From: Symbiodinium natans
Lineage: Eukaryota; Sar; Dinophyceae; Suessiales; Symbiodiniaceae
Length of the DNA: 60,000 bases
Direction: 5' to 3'
NCBI GenBank assembly: GCA_905221605.1
Contig: CAJNDS010000913.1
Coordinates: 580,836-640,835, forward strand
The translations under genes were made by a program, and so were the position numbers. Shown here piece after piece: positions 31,171 through 42,100 of the stretch. The notes under the pieces were generated by a model. The model was given only the letters and a program-made list of their open reading frames with translations. It had not been told where the DNA came from and did no database searches. Position 1 is the first letter of the stretch, and each line of letters starts with the position of its first letter.

Positions 31171-32922
31171 TTGCCGGTGATCATCAGGGTCAACAATTCT
31201 TTGGCAGCATGTGTTAACTCACATTGGCTGCTGTGCTCGCAAGTCTAGCTTGAGTCTTGCTGTTGGTGGGAGACATGCCATGAACAGCCAAGGATTCTGC
31301 TGATCAGCTCTGACCCAAAGTGTCGACTGCGAAATTGGCATTCCTACCCATTTCCGGTAACTGGCATGCCTTTGCCCTTGGATTGTTCTTCATTTTGTTT
31401 CTCGTGACTTGGCGGCCTTTGTGAGTCCAAGCAGCCTTGCATGTGGAAAGGGTGGCAACTAGGATGACCAAATGCCGCTCTTTCTGGTACAGAGCGCCAA
31501 CGGCAAAGGGCCATGAAGGATGTGGCTCGGCCTGTTCGGCTTCGGCCCGGACGGCCGATTGTGAGTTCAGCATTCAGACACCTTCGATCGGTGTGCAAGG
31601 CACAGCAGACCTTGCCCTTGCCATTGGCGCCAGGCAAAGCCACATTAGCACTTGTGCGATTTCGGTTTTTACAGAAGTCTCTTCTTTACGGGGGTTGCCT
31701 CAAAAAAAGCCTCATCAGCCCTGCCAATCCCTGAAACAGCCTTGGTAGGGCATCGCCACGTTCAGCGGATTTGGCGCGCAGAGCATTTGCAGGGTAAAGA
31801 GGGGCGGCCCCGAGAGTTCTTTTAATCTTTCGGGTTTGTCAGATAAGTCGCCTCGAGCCCTGCAAGCATCACCGAGCCCAAGCCGGGGGTAAGGTGAAGT
31901 GAAGGTAACCCGATGTAAGCTCTAACTTTGGGAAAGGCCCGGGTCGCCGTCTCTGGCTTGGCTTTCAGAGCTTGACGTCCCGTTCCCTGCACTTGAAAGG
32001 CGTTCCTCAGAAGCAGAGGAAACAGCGGCTTGTCTTCTGCGGCCACGTCGCTAGTTGTGGTAGGACAAGTCAAGACACGCAGCTTCTGAGCTAAGAATGC
32101 ACTGAGCCGGAACGGTTGAGACCTTCCAGGGGTGTTGTCGCTTGCTGCCCGCAGGGGTGCCGCGCATGACCGCAGGTCCTGCATCGGGATCTGAGGGAAG
32201 TCGCTTGCAGAGTCGATCGTGCCTCCAGTGAGCTTCCTGGCTCGGCCAAAGCAGTATGAATGCGGAGAAGGTGGGGGCACCTCTTCTGCTACCTGACGCA
32301 GTGTGCAGTCGGCGATGTCCCATCCGAGTTTGCATAGTGGCAGCCACAAGTGGTGGACTGCATTGTGCCCCAGGTTCCCACAATGCAGGCGACAAGGTCA
32401 GCAAGGGGCTGTCATCTGACATGCATGCAAACTGCACCGCGAGAACTGCAGCCATAGTAGCAAGTTTCGCCATCACGCCTTGAAGGGATTTGCAGAGTTG
32501 TTTCTTATGTGAAGTGGGTTCCGACGCTAGTGCCCAGGCAGACTGCAGCTCGGCTCTGAGCCAAATGTTTTGATGTCACTCGACAATACTTCTTGTGAGC
32601 TGCTAGAAGCTGTGTGGGACAGAGGTTGTCTTAAGGAAGCCTGCCATGCACAGGTTGGGATAGCCGTCTCTAGCTTCGCGGGCTTTCAGAGTTTTACGTC
32701 CCCTTCCTTGCAGCTGAAGCACTTGAAAGGCGTTCCTCAGAAACAGGCCCTTGTCTTCTGCGGCCACGGCCACGTCGCCAGTTGTGGTACCAGGACAAGT
32801 CAAGACACGCAGCTTCTGAGCTAAGAATGCACTGAGCCGGAACGGTTGAGACCTTCCAGGGGTGTTGTCGCTTGCTGCCCGCAGGGGTGCCGCGCATGAG
32901 CGTAGGTCCTGCATCGGGATCT
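31171..32922 (+). repeat. 1752-bp near-identical repeat, copy 1
   Basis: Matches 33824-35575 at a constant offset of 2653 bp with only a handful of substitutions. It contains internal duplications: the stretch around TCAAGACACGCAGCTTCTGAG occurs at 32070 and 32797. It belongs to the macrosatellite family but carries modules not found in the 40000-53700 part. No gene is recognised. Confidence 0.9.
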
Positions 32923-33645
32923 TCGCGTGGGACAGCGTCGCACTGTCGCTGGTGTGCTTGTGGGAAGTAGGCCTGGCATGCACAGCTTGAGATAGCTGTT
33001 TCTGGCTCGGTGGTTTTGGGAGTTTACCTCCCGTCCCTTGCCGCTGAAGCACTTTACAGGCGTTCCTCAGAAACAGCGGCATCTGTTCTGTGGCCACGTC
33101 GCCAGCTGTGCTACCAGGACACGTCAAAACAGCTTCTGAGCTAATGCACAGCACGGGAACAGCTTGGGTCTGCGTGGCCCGCATGACCGCCGGTTCTCCA
33201 TCATCGGCGGCAAGAAGCTTGCGAAACGTTTGTATGGGACAGAGTCGCGCAGCTACTTGACGCGAGATGGGCAATCTCAGGTTGTCCACGAAGCGCATGG
33301 AAGTTGGCACATCGGTTCTTCACGTCACATTTTGCGTGGAGGAAAGACTTGCGGAGGGCTTGCTCTGGGTGATGGCTACATGCATGTAGTGCTTTCTTTG
33401 CAAGATTTGTCTTCATGTTTCTTGTGACGTGGCGGCCTCTGTGAGGCCGAAGCAGCCTGCATGTGGAAAGGGTGGCAACTAAGAGGACCATTTGCCACTC
33501 TTTCTGCGATGGCAGGAGGGCACGCCAGCACCAAACAGCCGCCAAGCATCAGGCTCTGCTGAATTTCAGCGACGTGGCTTGTGTTACCCTTGAAACTTGG
33601 CGTCTTTCATTTCGGAGGACACCCATCGTAGTTCCCCCCAAAAAA
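32923..33645 (+). repeat. macrosatellite modules between the 1752-bp copies
   Basis: Includes modules shared with the downstream array: GATGGGCAATCTCAGGTTGTC and the GGAAGTTGGCACATCGGTTC stretch (near 33265-33320), and the GTGACGTGGCGGCC stretch (33424 on). It ends in CATCGTAGTTCCCCCC before the empty site. Confidence 0.75.
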
Positions 33646-33823
33646 CTACGAATATACATATATATATATAGATGTCCATGTACAGTATATATATACACAT
33701 ATATATATATATATGCTTGTATGTATGTATGTATGTATGTATGTATGTATGTATGTATCTATGTATGTATGTATGTATGTATGTATGCATGCATGCATGT
33801 ATGTATGTATGTATGTATGTGTG
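33646..33823 (+). repeat. microsatellite locus without insertion (empty site), copy b
   Basis: CTACGAATATACATATATATATATA runs straight into GATGTCCATGTACAG. In copies a and c the same two flanks are separated by elements 1 and 2. This copy shows what the target looked like before insertion, or after precise loss. Confidence 0.85.
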
Positions 33824-35575
33824 TTGCCGGTGATCATCAGGGTCAACAATTCTTTGGCAGCATGTGTTAACTCACATTGGCTGCTGTGCTCGCAAGTCTA
33901 GCTTGAGTCTTGCTGTTGGTGGGAGACATGCCATGAACAGCCAAGGATTCTGCTGATCAGCTCTGACCCAAAGTGTCGACTGCGAAATTGGCATTCCTAC
34001 CCATTTCCGGTAACTGGCATGCCTTTGCCCTTGGATTGTTCTTCATTTTGTTTCTCGTGACTTGGCGGCCTTTGTGAGTCCAAGCAGCCTTGCATGTGGA
34101 AAGGGTGGCAACTAGGATGACCAAATGCCGCTCTTTCTGGTACAGAGCGCCAACGGCAAAGGGCCATGAAGGATGTGGCTCGGCCTGTTCGGCTTCGGCA
34201 CGGACGGCTGATTGTGAGTTCAGCATTCAGACACCTTCGATCGGTGTGCAAGGCACAGCAGACCTTGCCCTTGCCATTGGCGCCAGGCAAAGCCACATTA
34301 GCACTTGTGCGATTTCGTTTTTTACAGAAGTCTCTTCTTTACGGGGGTTGCCTCAAAAAAAGTCTCATCAGCCCTGCCAATCCCTGAAACAGCCTTGGTA
34401 GGGCATCGCCACGTTCAGCGGATTTGGCGCGCAGAGCATTTGCAGGGTAAAGAGGGGCGGCCCCGAGAGTTCTTTAAATCTTTCGGGTTTGTCAGATAAG
34501 TCGCCTCGAGCCCTGCAAGCATCACCGAGCCCAAGCCGGGGGTAAGGTGAAGTGAAGGTAACCCGATGTAAGCTCTAACTTTGGGAAAGGCCCGGGTCGC
34601 CGTCTCTGGCTTGGCTTTCAGAGCTTGACGTCCCGTTCCCTGCACTTGAAAGGCGTTCCTCAGAAGCAGAGGAAACAGCGGCTTGTCTTCTGCGGCCACG
34701 TCGCTAGTTGTGGTAGGACAAGTCAAGACACGCAGCTTCTGAGCTAAGAATGCACTGAGCCGGAACGGTTGAGACCTTCCAGGGGTGTTGTCGCTTGCTG
34801 CCCGCAGGGGTGCCGCGCATGACCGCAGGTCCTGCATCGGGATCTGAGGGAAGTCGCTTGCGGAGTCGATCGTGCCTCCAGTGAGCTTCCTGGCTCGGCC
34901 AAAGCAGTATGAATGCGGAGAAGGTGGGGGCACCTCTTCTGCTACCTGACGCAGTGTGCAGTCGGCGATGTCCCATCCGAGTTTGCATAGTGGCAGCCAC
35001 AAGTGGTGGACTGCATTGTGCCCCAGGTTCCCACAATGCAGGCGACAAGGTCAGCAAGGGGCTGTCATCTGACATGCATGCAAACTGCACCGCGAGAACT
35101 GCAGCCATAGTAGCAAGTTTCGCCATCACGCCTTGAAGGGATTTGCAGAGTTGTTTCTTATGTGAAGTGGGTTCCGACGCTAGTGCCCAGGCAGACTGCA
35201 GCTCGGCTCTGAGCCAAATGTTTTGATGTCACTCGACAATACTTCTTGTGAGCTGCTAGAAGCTGTGTGGGACAGAGGTTGTCTTAAGGAAGCCTGCCAT
35301 GCACAGGTTGGGATAGCCGTCTCTAGCTTCGCGGGCTTTCAGAGTTTTACGTCCCCTTCCTTGCAGCTGAAGCACTTGAAAGGCGTTCCTCAGAAACAGG
35401 CCCTTGTCTTCTGCGGCCACGGCCACGTCGCCAGTTGTGGTACCAGGACAAGTCAAGACACGCAGCTTCTGAGCTAAGAATGCACTGAGCCGGAACGGTT
35501 GAGACCTTCCAGGGGTGTTGTCGCTTGCTGCCCGCAGGGGTGCCGCGCATGACCGCAGGTCCTGCATCGGGATCT
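33824..35575 (+). repeat. 1752-bp near-identical repeat, copy 2
   Basis: Partner of 31171-32922. Differences are isolated substitutions (for example CGGACGGCCG versus CGGACGGCTG near 34203) and homopolymer steps. Confidence 0.9.
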
Positions 35576-35993
35576 GAGGGAAGTCGCTTGCAGAGTCGAT
35601 CGTGCCTCCAGTGAGCTTCCTGGCTCGGCCAAAGCAGTATGAATGCGGAGAAGGTGGGGGCACCTCTTCTGCTACCTGACGCAGTGTGATGGCTACATGC
35701 ATGTAGAGATGAGGAGATGGAGCAATGCTTTCTTTGCAAGATTTGTCTTCATGTTTCTTGTGACGTGGCGGCCTCTGTGAGGCCGAAGCAGCCTGCATGT
35801 GGAAAGGGTGGCAACTAAGAGGACCAATTGCCGCTCTTTCTGCGATGGCAGGAGGGCACGCCAGCACCAAACAGCCGCCAAGTAGCAGGCTCTGCTGAAT
35901 TTCAGTGACGTGGCTTGTGTTACCCTTGAAACTTGGCGTCTTTCATTTCGGAGGACACCCATCGTAGTTCCCCCCAAAAAATTACGAATATAC

Positions 35994-36037
<44 letters not shown>
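35576..36037 (+). repeat. macrosatellite fragment left of insertion 2
   Basis: Includes the GTGACGTGGCGGCC module and the GAATTTCAGTGACGTGGCTTG to CATCGTAGTTCCCCCC segment, then a (TA)n tract interrupted once by TG. It is the same flank as left of insertion 1. Confidence 0.85.
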
Positions 36038-36107
36038 GCTCGCCCCCCCCCCCCATGATCCACACATTTGGCCTCGGGAAGGGGGTTTTGGGAGGGGGGG
36101 GGACTCC

Positions 36108-36792
36108 AGACTCCAGATTTCCAGAAAAAATCTGGAGTACCGCCGGACTCCAGACTCCAGATTTCCAGAAAAAATCTGGAGTACCCACGCCCCGGACTCC
36201 AGACTCCAGATTTCCAGAAAAATCTGGAGTACCCAGGCCCCGGACTCCAGACTCCAGATTTCCAGAAAAAATCTGGAGTACCCGGGCCCCGGACTCCAGA
36301 CTCCAGATTTCCAGAGAAAATCTGGAGTACCTCCAGACTCCAGACTCCAGATTTCCAGAAAACATCTGGAGTACCGGGACCCTGGACTCCAGATTCTGGA
36401 GTCTGTAATCTGGAGTCTGGGGCCGCGGGTACTCCAGATTTTTTCTGGAAATCTGGAGTCTGGAGTCTGGGGCCCCGGGTACTCCAGATTTTTTCTGGAA
36501 ATCTGGAGTCTGGAGTCCGGGACCCCGGTACTCCAGATTTTTTCTGGAAATCTGGAGTCTGGAGTCCGGGCCCGGGTACTCCAGATTCTTTCTGGAAATC
36601 TGGAGTCTGGAGTCCGGGGCCCGGGTACTCCAGATTTTTTCGGGAAATCTGGAGTCTGGAGTCCGGGGCCCCGGTACTCCAGAATTTTTCTGGAAATCTG
36701 GAGTCTGGAGTCCGGGGCCCGGGTACTCCAGATTTTTTCTGGAAATCTGGAGTCTGGAGTCCGGGGCTGGGTTCTTCAGATTTTTTCTGGAA
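36108..36792. repeat. inverted arrays of a CCAGATTTCCAGAAAA unit
   Basis: Left half (36108-36390): repeated GACTCCAGACTCCAGATTTCC, AGAAAAAATCTGGAGTAC and C/G-rich joints. Right half (36410-36792): the reverse-complement order. The turn is near 36405. Each unit is itself a small palindrome (CCAGATTT...AAATCTGG), so the segment can form hairpins within a larger hairpin. Confidence 0.95.
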
Positions 36793-38130
36793 GTCTAGTG
36801 TTTAGGGTTTAGTGTGTAGGTTTCAGGGTTTAGTGTTTTGTGTTTAGGGTTGAGTGTTAAGTTTAGGGTTTAGGGGTTAGGGTCAAGCGGCTCGGGTAAA
36901 ACCCCAAAAAACCCCTAAACTCTGAAATCCAAACAGTAAGCATCTGAAACCCCGACGGGTTTTTGGTTTCAGGTTTAGACTTAGTAGGGCTCGAGGTTCC
37001 GGCTTTGGGGTTTACTGTTTAGGGTTTAGGGATTAGTGTTCAGGGTTTAGTGTCTACTGTTTAGGGCTTAGTTTGACATGTTTAAGGTTTCTGGGTTAAG
37101 TGCTTAAGTGTTTAGGGTTTCGTGCTAAGTGTTTGGGGTTTGTGCTAAGGGCTTAGTGTTAAGTTTTTAGGGTTAGTGTTTAGGGTTTAGTGTTAAGGGT
37201 TTCGGGTTTGGTTTTTTAGGGTTAAGGGTTTTAAGGGTTTTTACAAATTTAAATGATCTGGGGAAGCCGGGGCTTCCCCAGACCATTGACAACTTGAAAA
37301 TCCTTCTGTTTAGGGTTTAGGGTTTAGTTGTCAGGGTTTAGTGTGTAGGGTTTGGTGTGTAATGTTTAGGGTTTAGTTTTTAGGGTGTAGTGTTTAAGTG
37401 TTTAGGGTTTAGTGTTTAGCAAGGGATTAGTGCTTAAGTGTTTAGGGTTTCGTGTTCAGTGTTTGGGGTTCGTGCTGAGGGCTTAGTGTTAAGTTTTTAG
37501 GCTTAGTGTTAAGGGTCTAGTGTTGAGTGTTTAGGGTTCAGTGCTAAGGGTTTCGGTGTCTTTTTTGGGTTACGGGTCTTAAGGATGTTTACTAGTGTTC
37601 AGGGTTTAGTGTGTAGGGTTTAGTGTGTAATGTTTAGGGTTCAGTTTTTAGGGTGTAGTGTTTAAGTGTTTAGGGTTTAGTGTTTAGGGTCTAGTGCTTA
37701 AGTGTTTAGGGTTTCCTGTTAAGTGTTTGGGGTTTGTGCTAAGGGCTTAGTGTTAAGTTTTTAGGGTTAGTGTTTAGGGTCTGGTGCTGAGTTTTTAGGG
37801 TTTAGTAGTGTTAAGGGTTTCGGGTTTGTTTTTTTGGATTCAGGGCGTTAAGATTTTTACTAGTGTTCAGGGTTTAGTGTGTAGGGGTTAGTGTGTAGGG
37901 TTTAGTGTGTACTGTTTAGGGTTTAGTTTTTAGGGTTTAGTTTTTAGGGTGTAGTGTTTAAGTGTTTAGGGTTTAGTGTTTAGGGTCTAGTGCTTAATTA
38001 AGTGTTTAGGGTTTCATGTTAAGTGTTTGGGGTTTGTGCTAAGGGCTTAGTGTTAAGTTTGTAGGGTTAGTGTTGAGGGTTTCTACGGGCTTAGTGTTAA
38101 GTTTTTAGGGTTAAGGGTTTAAGGGTTTTT
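36793..38130 (+). repeat. degenerate telomere-like array (TTTAGGG/TTTAGTG)
   Basis: Dense GGGTTTAG, TTTAGTG, GTTTAGGGTTTAGTG and TTAAGTG words on the plus strand only. It also shows a larger period: the GTGTGTAGGGTTTAGTGTGTA, TTAAGTGTTTAGGGTTTCGTG and GGGCTTAGTGTTAAG order repeats about every 270-330 bp (near 37330, 37590 and 37870). This second-order period distinguishes it from a true telomere. Confidence 0.85.
37250..37284. repeat. hairpin module 1 of 4 in element 2
   Basis: GATCTGGGGAAGCC GGGGCTTCCCCAGACCAT folds into a near-perfect stem. Related copies lie at 38142-38178, 38343-38381 and 38684-38720. Confidence 0.85.
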
Positions 38131-38141
38131 GCAAGTTTACA

Positions 38142-38178
38142 TGATCTGGGGAAGGCACTGGGGCTTCCCCAGACCATC
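38142..38178. repeat. hairpin module 2 of 4 in element 2
   Basis: GATCTGGGGAAGGCACTGG followed by GGCTTCCCCAGACCAT. The loop differs from module 1. It is followed by the same ACCTTGAAAATCCTT tail. Confidence 0.85.
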
Positions 38179-38342
38179 TAAACCTTGAAAATCCTTAAAA
38201 TCTTATAAAAATCTTTAAGCTTCTGTTTAAACATTCTCAGGATTATGAAGGTTTTAAGCTTTTTAAGCCTTTTAAAGACCTTAAATTGCTTACGTATTTA
38301 AGTGGCTGCTCTTTGCGGGTTTTAGAGATTTTTGAAGTTGCC

Positions 38343-38381
38343 AATGGTCTGGAGAAGCCCCGGTGCCTTCCCCAGACCATA
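38343..38381. repeat. hairpin module 3 of 4 in element 2
   Basis: ATGGTCTGGAGAAGCCCCGG then TGCCTTCCCCAGACCAT, with one stem mismatch (GGAGAAG). Confidence 0.85.
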
Positions 38382-38683
38382 TAAATTTTTACAAATCCGT
38401 AAAACCCTGAAATTCTTGCAGTTGTAAATGGCTGTCCTTTTGAAGTTTAAAGTTTTTAGGATGTTCAATTCCAAAATCCGTAACTTCCTTAATTTTAATC
38501 GGCTGCCCGTTTTTGTTTTTTTCCTTTTAAGGAAGTTTAGACTTTTAAGGGATAAACGTTTCGAGGTTTGTTAGGGCTTTAAAGCCTTTTAAGATCCTTT
38601 AAATCTTGAAAATTTTGAAAGGCTTTAAATACCTTAAAGCCCTTCAAATTTGAAAAGGGCTGCCCCTGTTAAGGATTGCAAAT

Positions 38684-38720
38684 GGTCTGGGGAAGCCCCG
38701 GCGCCTTCCACAGATCATCT
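38684..38720. repeat. hairpin module 4 of 4 in element 2
   Basis: ATGGTCTGGGGAAGCCCCGG then CGCCTTCCACAGATCAT, with two stem mismatches. Confidence 0.85.
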
Positions 38721-38978
38721 AGGTTTTATAAACCCCTAAACCCTGAAAAGCCTTAAACTTCTAAATGGCTGCCCTTCTAAAATTTTATGGGGCCGCAAGA
38801 CACAAGTTTCAGAAGCAAAATGCACATAAAAACACAGGTGTTTTTCTAGAGGATAATATAATAGAGCTTTTGTATTCCAGTGCAGTTTTTACTGCATTTT
38901 TCCGAGGAAAAAGCAGAAAATCAGACAAAGACGAAGACAAGAAAACCATAGGTGTGGATCATGGGGGGGGGGCTGACC

Positions 38979-39151
38979 ATATATATATATATAGATGTCC
39001 ATGTACAGATATATATATACACACACATATATATATATATATATATGCTTGTATGTATGTATGTATGTATGTATGTATGTATGTATGTATGTATGTATGT
39101 ATGTATGTATGTATGTATGTATGTATGTATGTATGTATGTATGTATGTGTG
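38979..39151 (+). repeat. (TA)n and (TATG)n microsatellites, macrosatellite copy c
   Basis: Right flank of insertion 2, with the same order as copies a and b. The (TATG)n part is cleaner and longer here (about 39046-39146). Confidence 0.95.
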
Positions 39152-42100
39152 TTGCCGGTGATCATCAGGGTCAACAATTCTTTGGCAGCATGTGTTAACT
39201 CACATTGGCTGCTGTGCTCGCAAGTCTAGCTTGAGTCTTGCTGTTGGTGGGAGACATGCCATGAACAGCCAAGGATTCTGCTGATCAGCTCTGACCCAAA
39301 GTGTCGACTGCGAAATTGGCATTCCTACCCATTTCCGGTAAGTTTGCGCACGGGATAGGCCATCCACTGGGCAAAGCTCGCAGGACCAGTTGCCGCTCTT
39401 TCTGCGATGGCAGGAGGGCACGCCAGCACCAAACAGCCGCCAAGGATGTGGTTCAGCCCCGACCCGAACCGGATATTGTGAGTTCAACATTCAGGCAACT
39501 GCCATCCTCATTCAAGGCACAACAGGCTTTTGCCCTTGCCTTTCGCGTCAGGAAAAGCCATATCCACATTTAGCGGAGAACTTGGCGGAGCACGTGCAGG
39601 TCGTCAGCTGTATGCCGTTTAAGCCTCCCTGACTTCGTGGCCGCCAAGGGTTTTCAGGTTACTCGTCTGAGCCAAGCACCACCAAGCCACCCAGCTGGGA
39701 TCTCGGCGTCACGGTGGGGCCTTCCCCCCCACGGCGTAAAGTGAAGTGAAAGATGCACCCTGATGTAAGAAGATCTAACTTCAGGAAAGGTCAACAAGCT
39801 TGCTGGTATACCACGGTTTGCACGGATAGGTGTGCGGAGGCCGACCTGCAACTGGAGATGGATCGATCCGTCATAATGGCAACTGCCCCGGACAGACGCT
39901 GGCATGATGGTGCGTCCCATGTTCTACGCCGCCAGCTGCCAGCTGGCAAATCGTTCCAAGCTGGATGTGTGTTGGGAAGCTGGAATGCCGGCGACCATCA
40001 CTGCAGTCACTACAGTTTGCGCACGGGATGTACTTCCGGAGGCCATCCCCTGTGCAAAGCGCATTTGGAGTGGAGCAGGCCGTGTTTACCAGGGACCACG
40101 GGGGTCGTGGGTTGACATTGCCTGGCGAGCCCCCATCAAACCCGTGCCAGAAACCCTTCGCCACAAAATGGCCCTGTTTCCTGACATCGCTCGGACTGGG
40201 ATGATTAGGTTGTCCTCGTGGGTTGGTGTTCGGGAGCAGGAGTGTCAGCCCATACTCATGGATGTCCCTAGGCACAGGGCACCTAGCATGAGAGTCGGTA
40301 CCCTAACCCTATCATGCCTATCAGCCCTGGCAGGCTCTGCTGAACGTCAGTGACGTGGCTTGTGCCATCCTTGAAACTTGGCGACTTTGATTATCCTTTC
40401 GGAGGACACCGAAGCATCCATCGTAGTTCCCGTAAGGTTTGTGTGTTGCAGGTCATGATTAGGGTCAACCAGCACGTTGTCATTCACAATTCACACTTGT
40501 GCGTTCGCAAGTCTAGCTTGTTAGGTATGCGTCTGTTTGGGCAGATGAGCCATGAACAGCCAAGGACACTGCTGAGCAGCTCTAACCCAAAGTGTTGACT
40601 GTGATATCGGCATTCCGACCCCTGTCTGGTAACCGGCATGCCCTGGCCTTGGATTTTTCTTCATGTTTCTTGTGAGATGGCGGCCTCTTTGAGGTCGACG
40701 CAGCCTGCATGTAGAAAGGGTTGCAACTAGGAGGACCAGTTGCCGCTCCTTCTGCGATGGCAGGAGAGATTGTGAGTTCAGCATTCAGGCAACTCCCATC
40801 CTCATGCAACGCACAAGAGGCTTTGCCCTGAGCAGCTCTGACCCATCGTGTTGACTGCGAAATCGGCATTCCTACCCATCCCTGGAAACTGGCAAGCCTT
40901 TTCCTTTGAATTGGCCTTCATGTTGTTTCTGACGCCGCTTTTCCTGCGACACAGTGCCGACGCCGCGCGGTGCCAATGAAGATGAACTGACGCGCGATGG
41001 GCAATCTCAAGTTGTCCACGCAACGCGTGGAAGCTGGCACATCGGTTCTTCACGTCACATTGTGCGTGGAGGAAATACTTGCGGAGGTTTTGCTCGGCGT
41101 GATGCTACATGCATGTGGAGCAATGCTTTCTTTGCAAAATGAAAAGTGGGGTCTAATTATCTGCAGCGCCCGCGCGGACCCGTCATAATGGCAACTGCGC
41201 GGGACAGACGCCGGCATGATGGCGCATCCCATGTTCTACGCCGCAAGCTGCCAGCTGGCAAATCGTTCTAAGCTGGATGTGTGTTGGGGAGCTGGAATGC
41301 CGGCGACCATCACTGCAGTCACTACAGTTTGCGCACGGGATATACTTCCGGCCATCCCCTGGGCAAAGCACATGTGGAGTGGAGCAGGCCGTGTTTGCCA
41401 GGGACCATGCACATACTCGTGAATCCTAGCAAAGCGCAGCGAACCTAGCATGAGAGCCGGTGCCCTAACCCTATCATGCCTATCAGCCCTGGCAGGCTCT
41501 GCTGAATTTCAGTGACGTGGCTTGTGCCATCCTTGAAACTTGGCGTCTTTGATTATCCTTTCGGAGGACACCGAAGCATCCATCGTAGTTCCCGTAAGGT
41601 TTGTGTGTTGCAGGTCATGATTAGGGTCAACCAGCACGTTGTCATTTACGCTGGTGTGTTCGCAAGTCTAGCTTGTTATGTATGCTTCTGTTTGGGCAGA
41701 CGTGCCATGAACAGCCAAGGACACACCTCTTCACACTAGCATGCACCACTGCTGAGCAGCTCTGACCCAAAGCGTTGACTGCGAAATCGTCATTCCATGT
41801 CTGGTAACTGGCATGCCACATGCCTTTGCGTTTGGGCTTGTCTTCGCGTTTCTTGTGACGTGGCGGCCTCTGCGCGTGGAAAGGGTGGCTGGCAACTAGG
41901 AGGACCAGTTGCCGCTCTTTCTGCTATCAAGGGCACGCCAGCAGCAAACAGTCGCCAAGGATGTGGTTCAGCCCCGACCCGAACCGGTGATGTGAGTTCA
42001 ACATTCAGGCAACTCCCCTGGACAGACGCCGGCATGATGGTGCGTCCCATGTTCTACGCCGCAAAGTTGCCAGCTGGCAAATCGTTCCAAGCTGGATGTC

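Larger units (their letters stand above)
36038..38978. mobile_element. TIR element 2 (2941 bp), same target and ends
   Basis: Left end: GCTCG, C12, ATGATCCACAC (36038-36065). Right end in complement: GGTCAG, C10, ATGATCCACAC (38978-38952). It shares the GSTCR-(C)n-ATGATC terminus with element 1 and the same (TA)n target and flanks. The interior is different: inverted arrays of a 20-40 bp unit (36108-36792), a 1.3 kb telomere-like array (36793-38130) and four hairpin modules (37250-38720). A 200-base unique segment precedes the right end. No transposase frame is visible. Frames across the inverted arrays are periodicity artefacts. Confidence 0.75.

Noticed and set aside
36068-36812. Frames of 245-300 codons with repeated Pro/Asp/Ser or Ser/Gly/Val motifs
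   Set aside because: They are read-through of the inverted CCAGATTTCC arrays in element 2.
39904-40353. Recurrent frame in macrosatellite units (MMVRPMFYAASCQLANR...), open in many copies
   Set aside because: Copies differ by indels that are not multiples of three (a 7-base step), several have stops, and two or three frames are open at once. It behaves as non-coding repeat.
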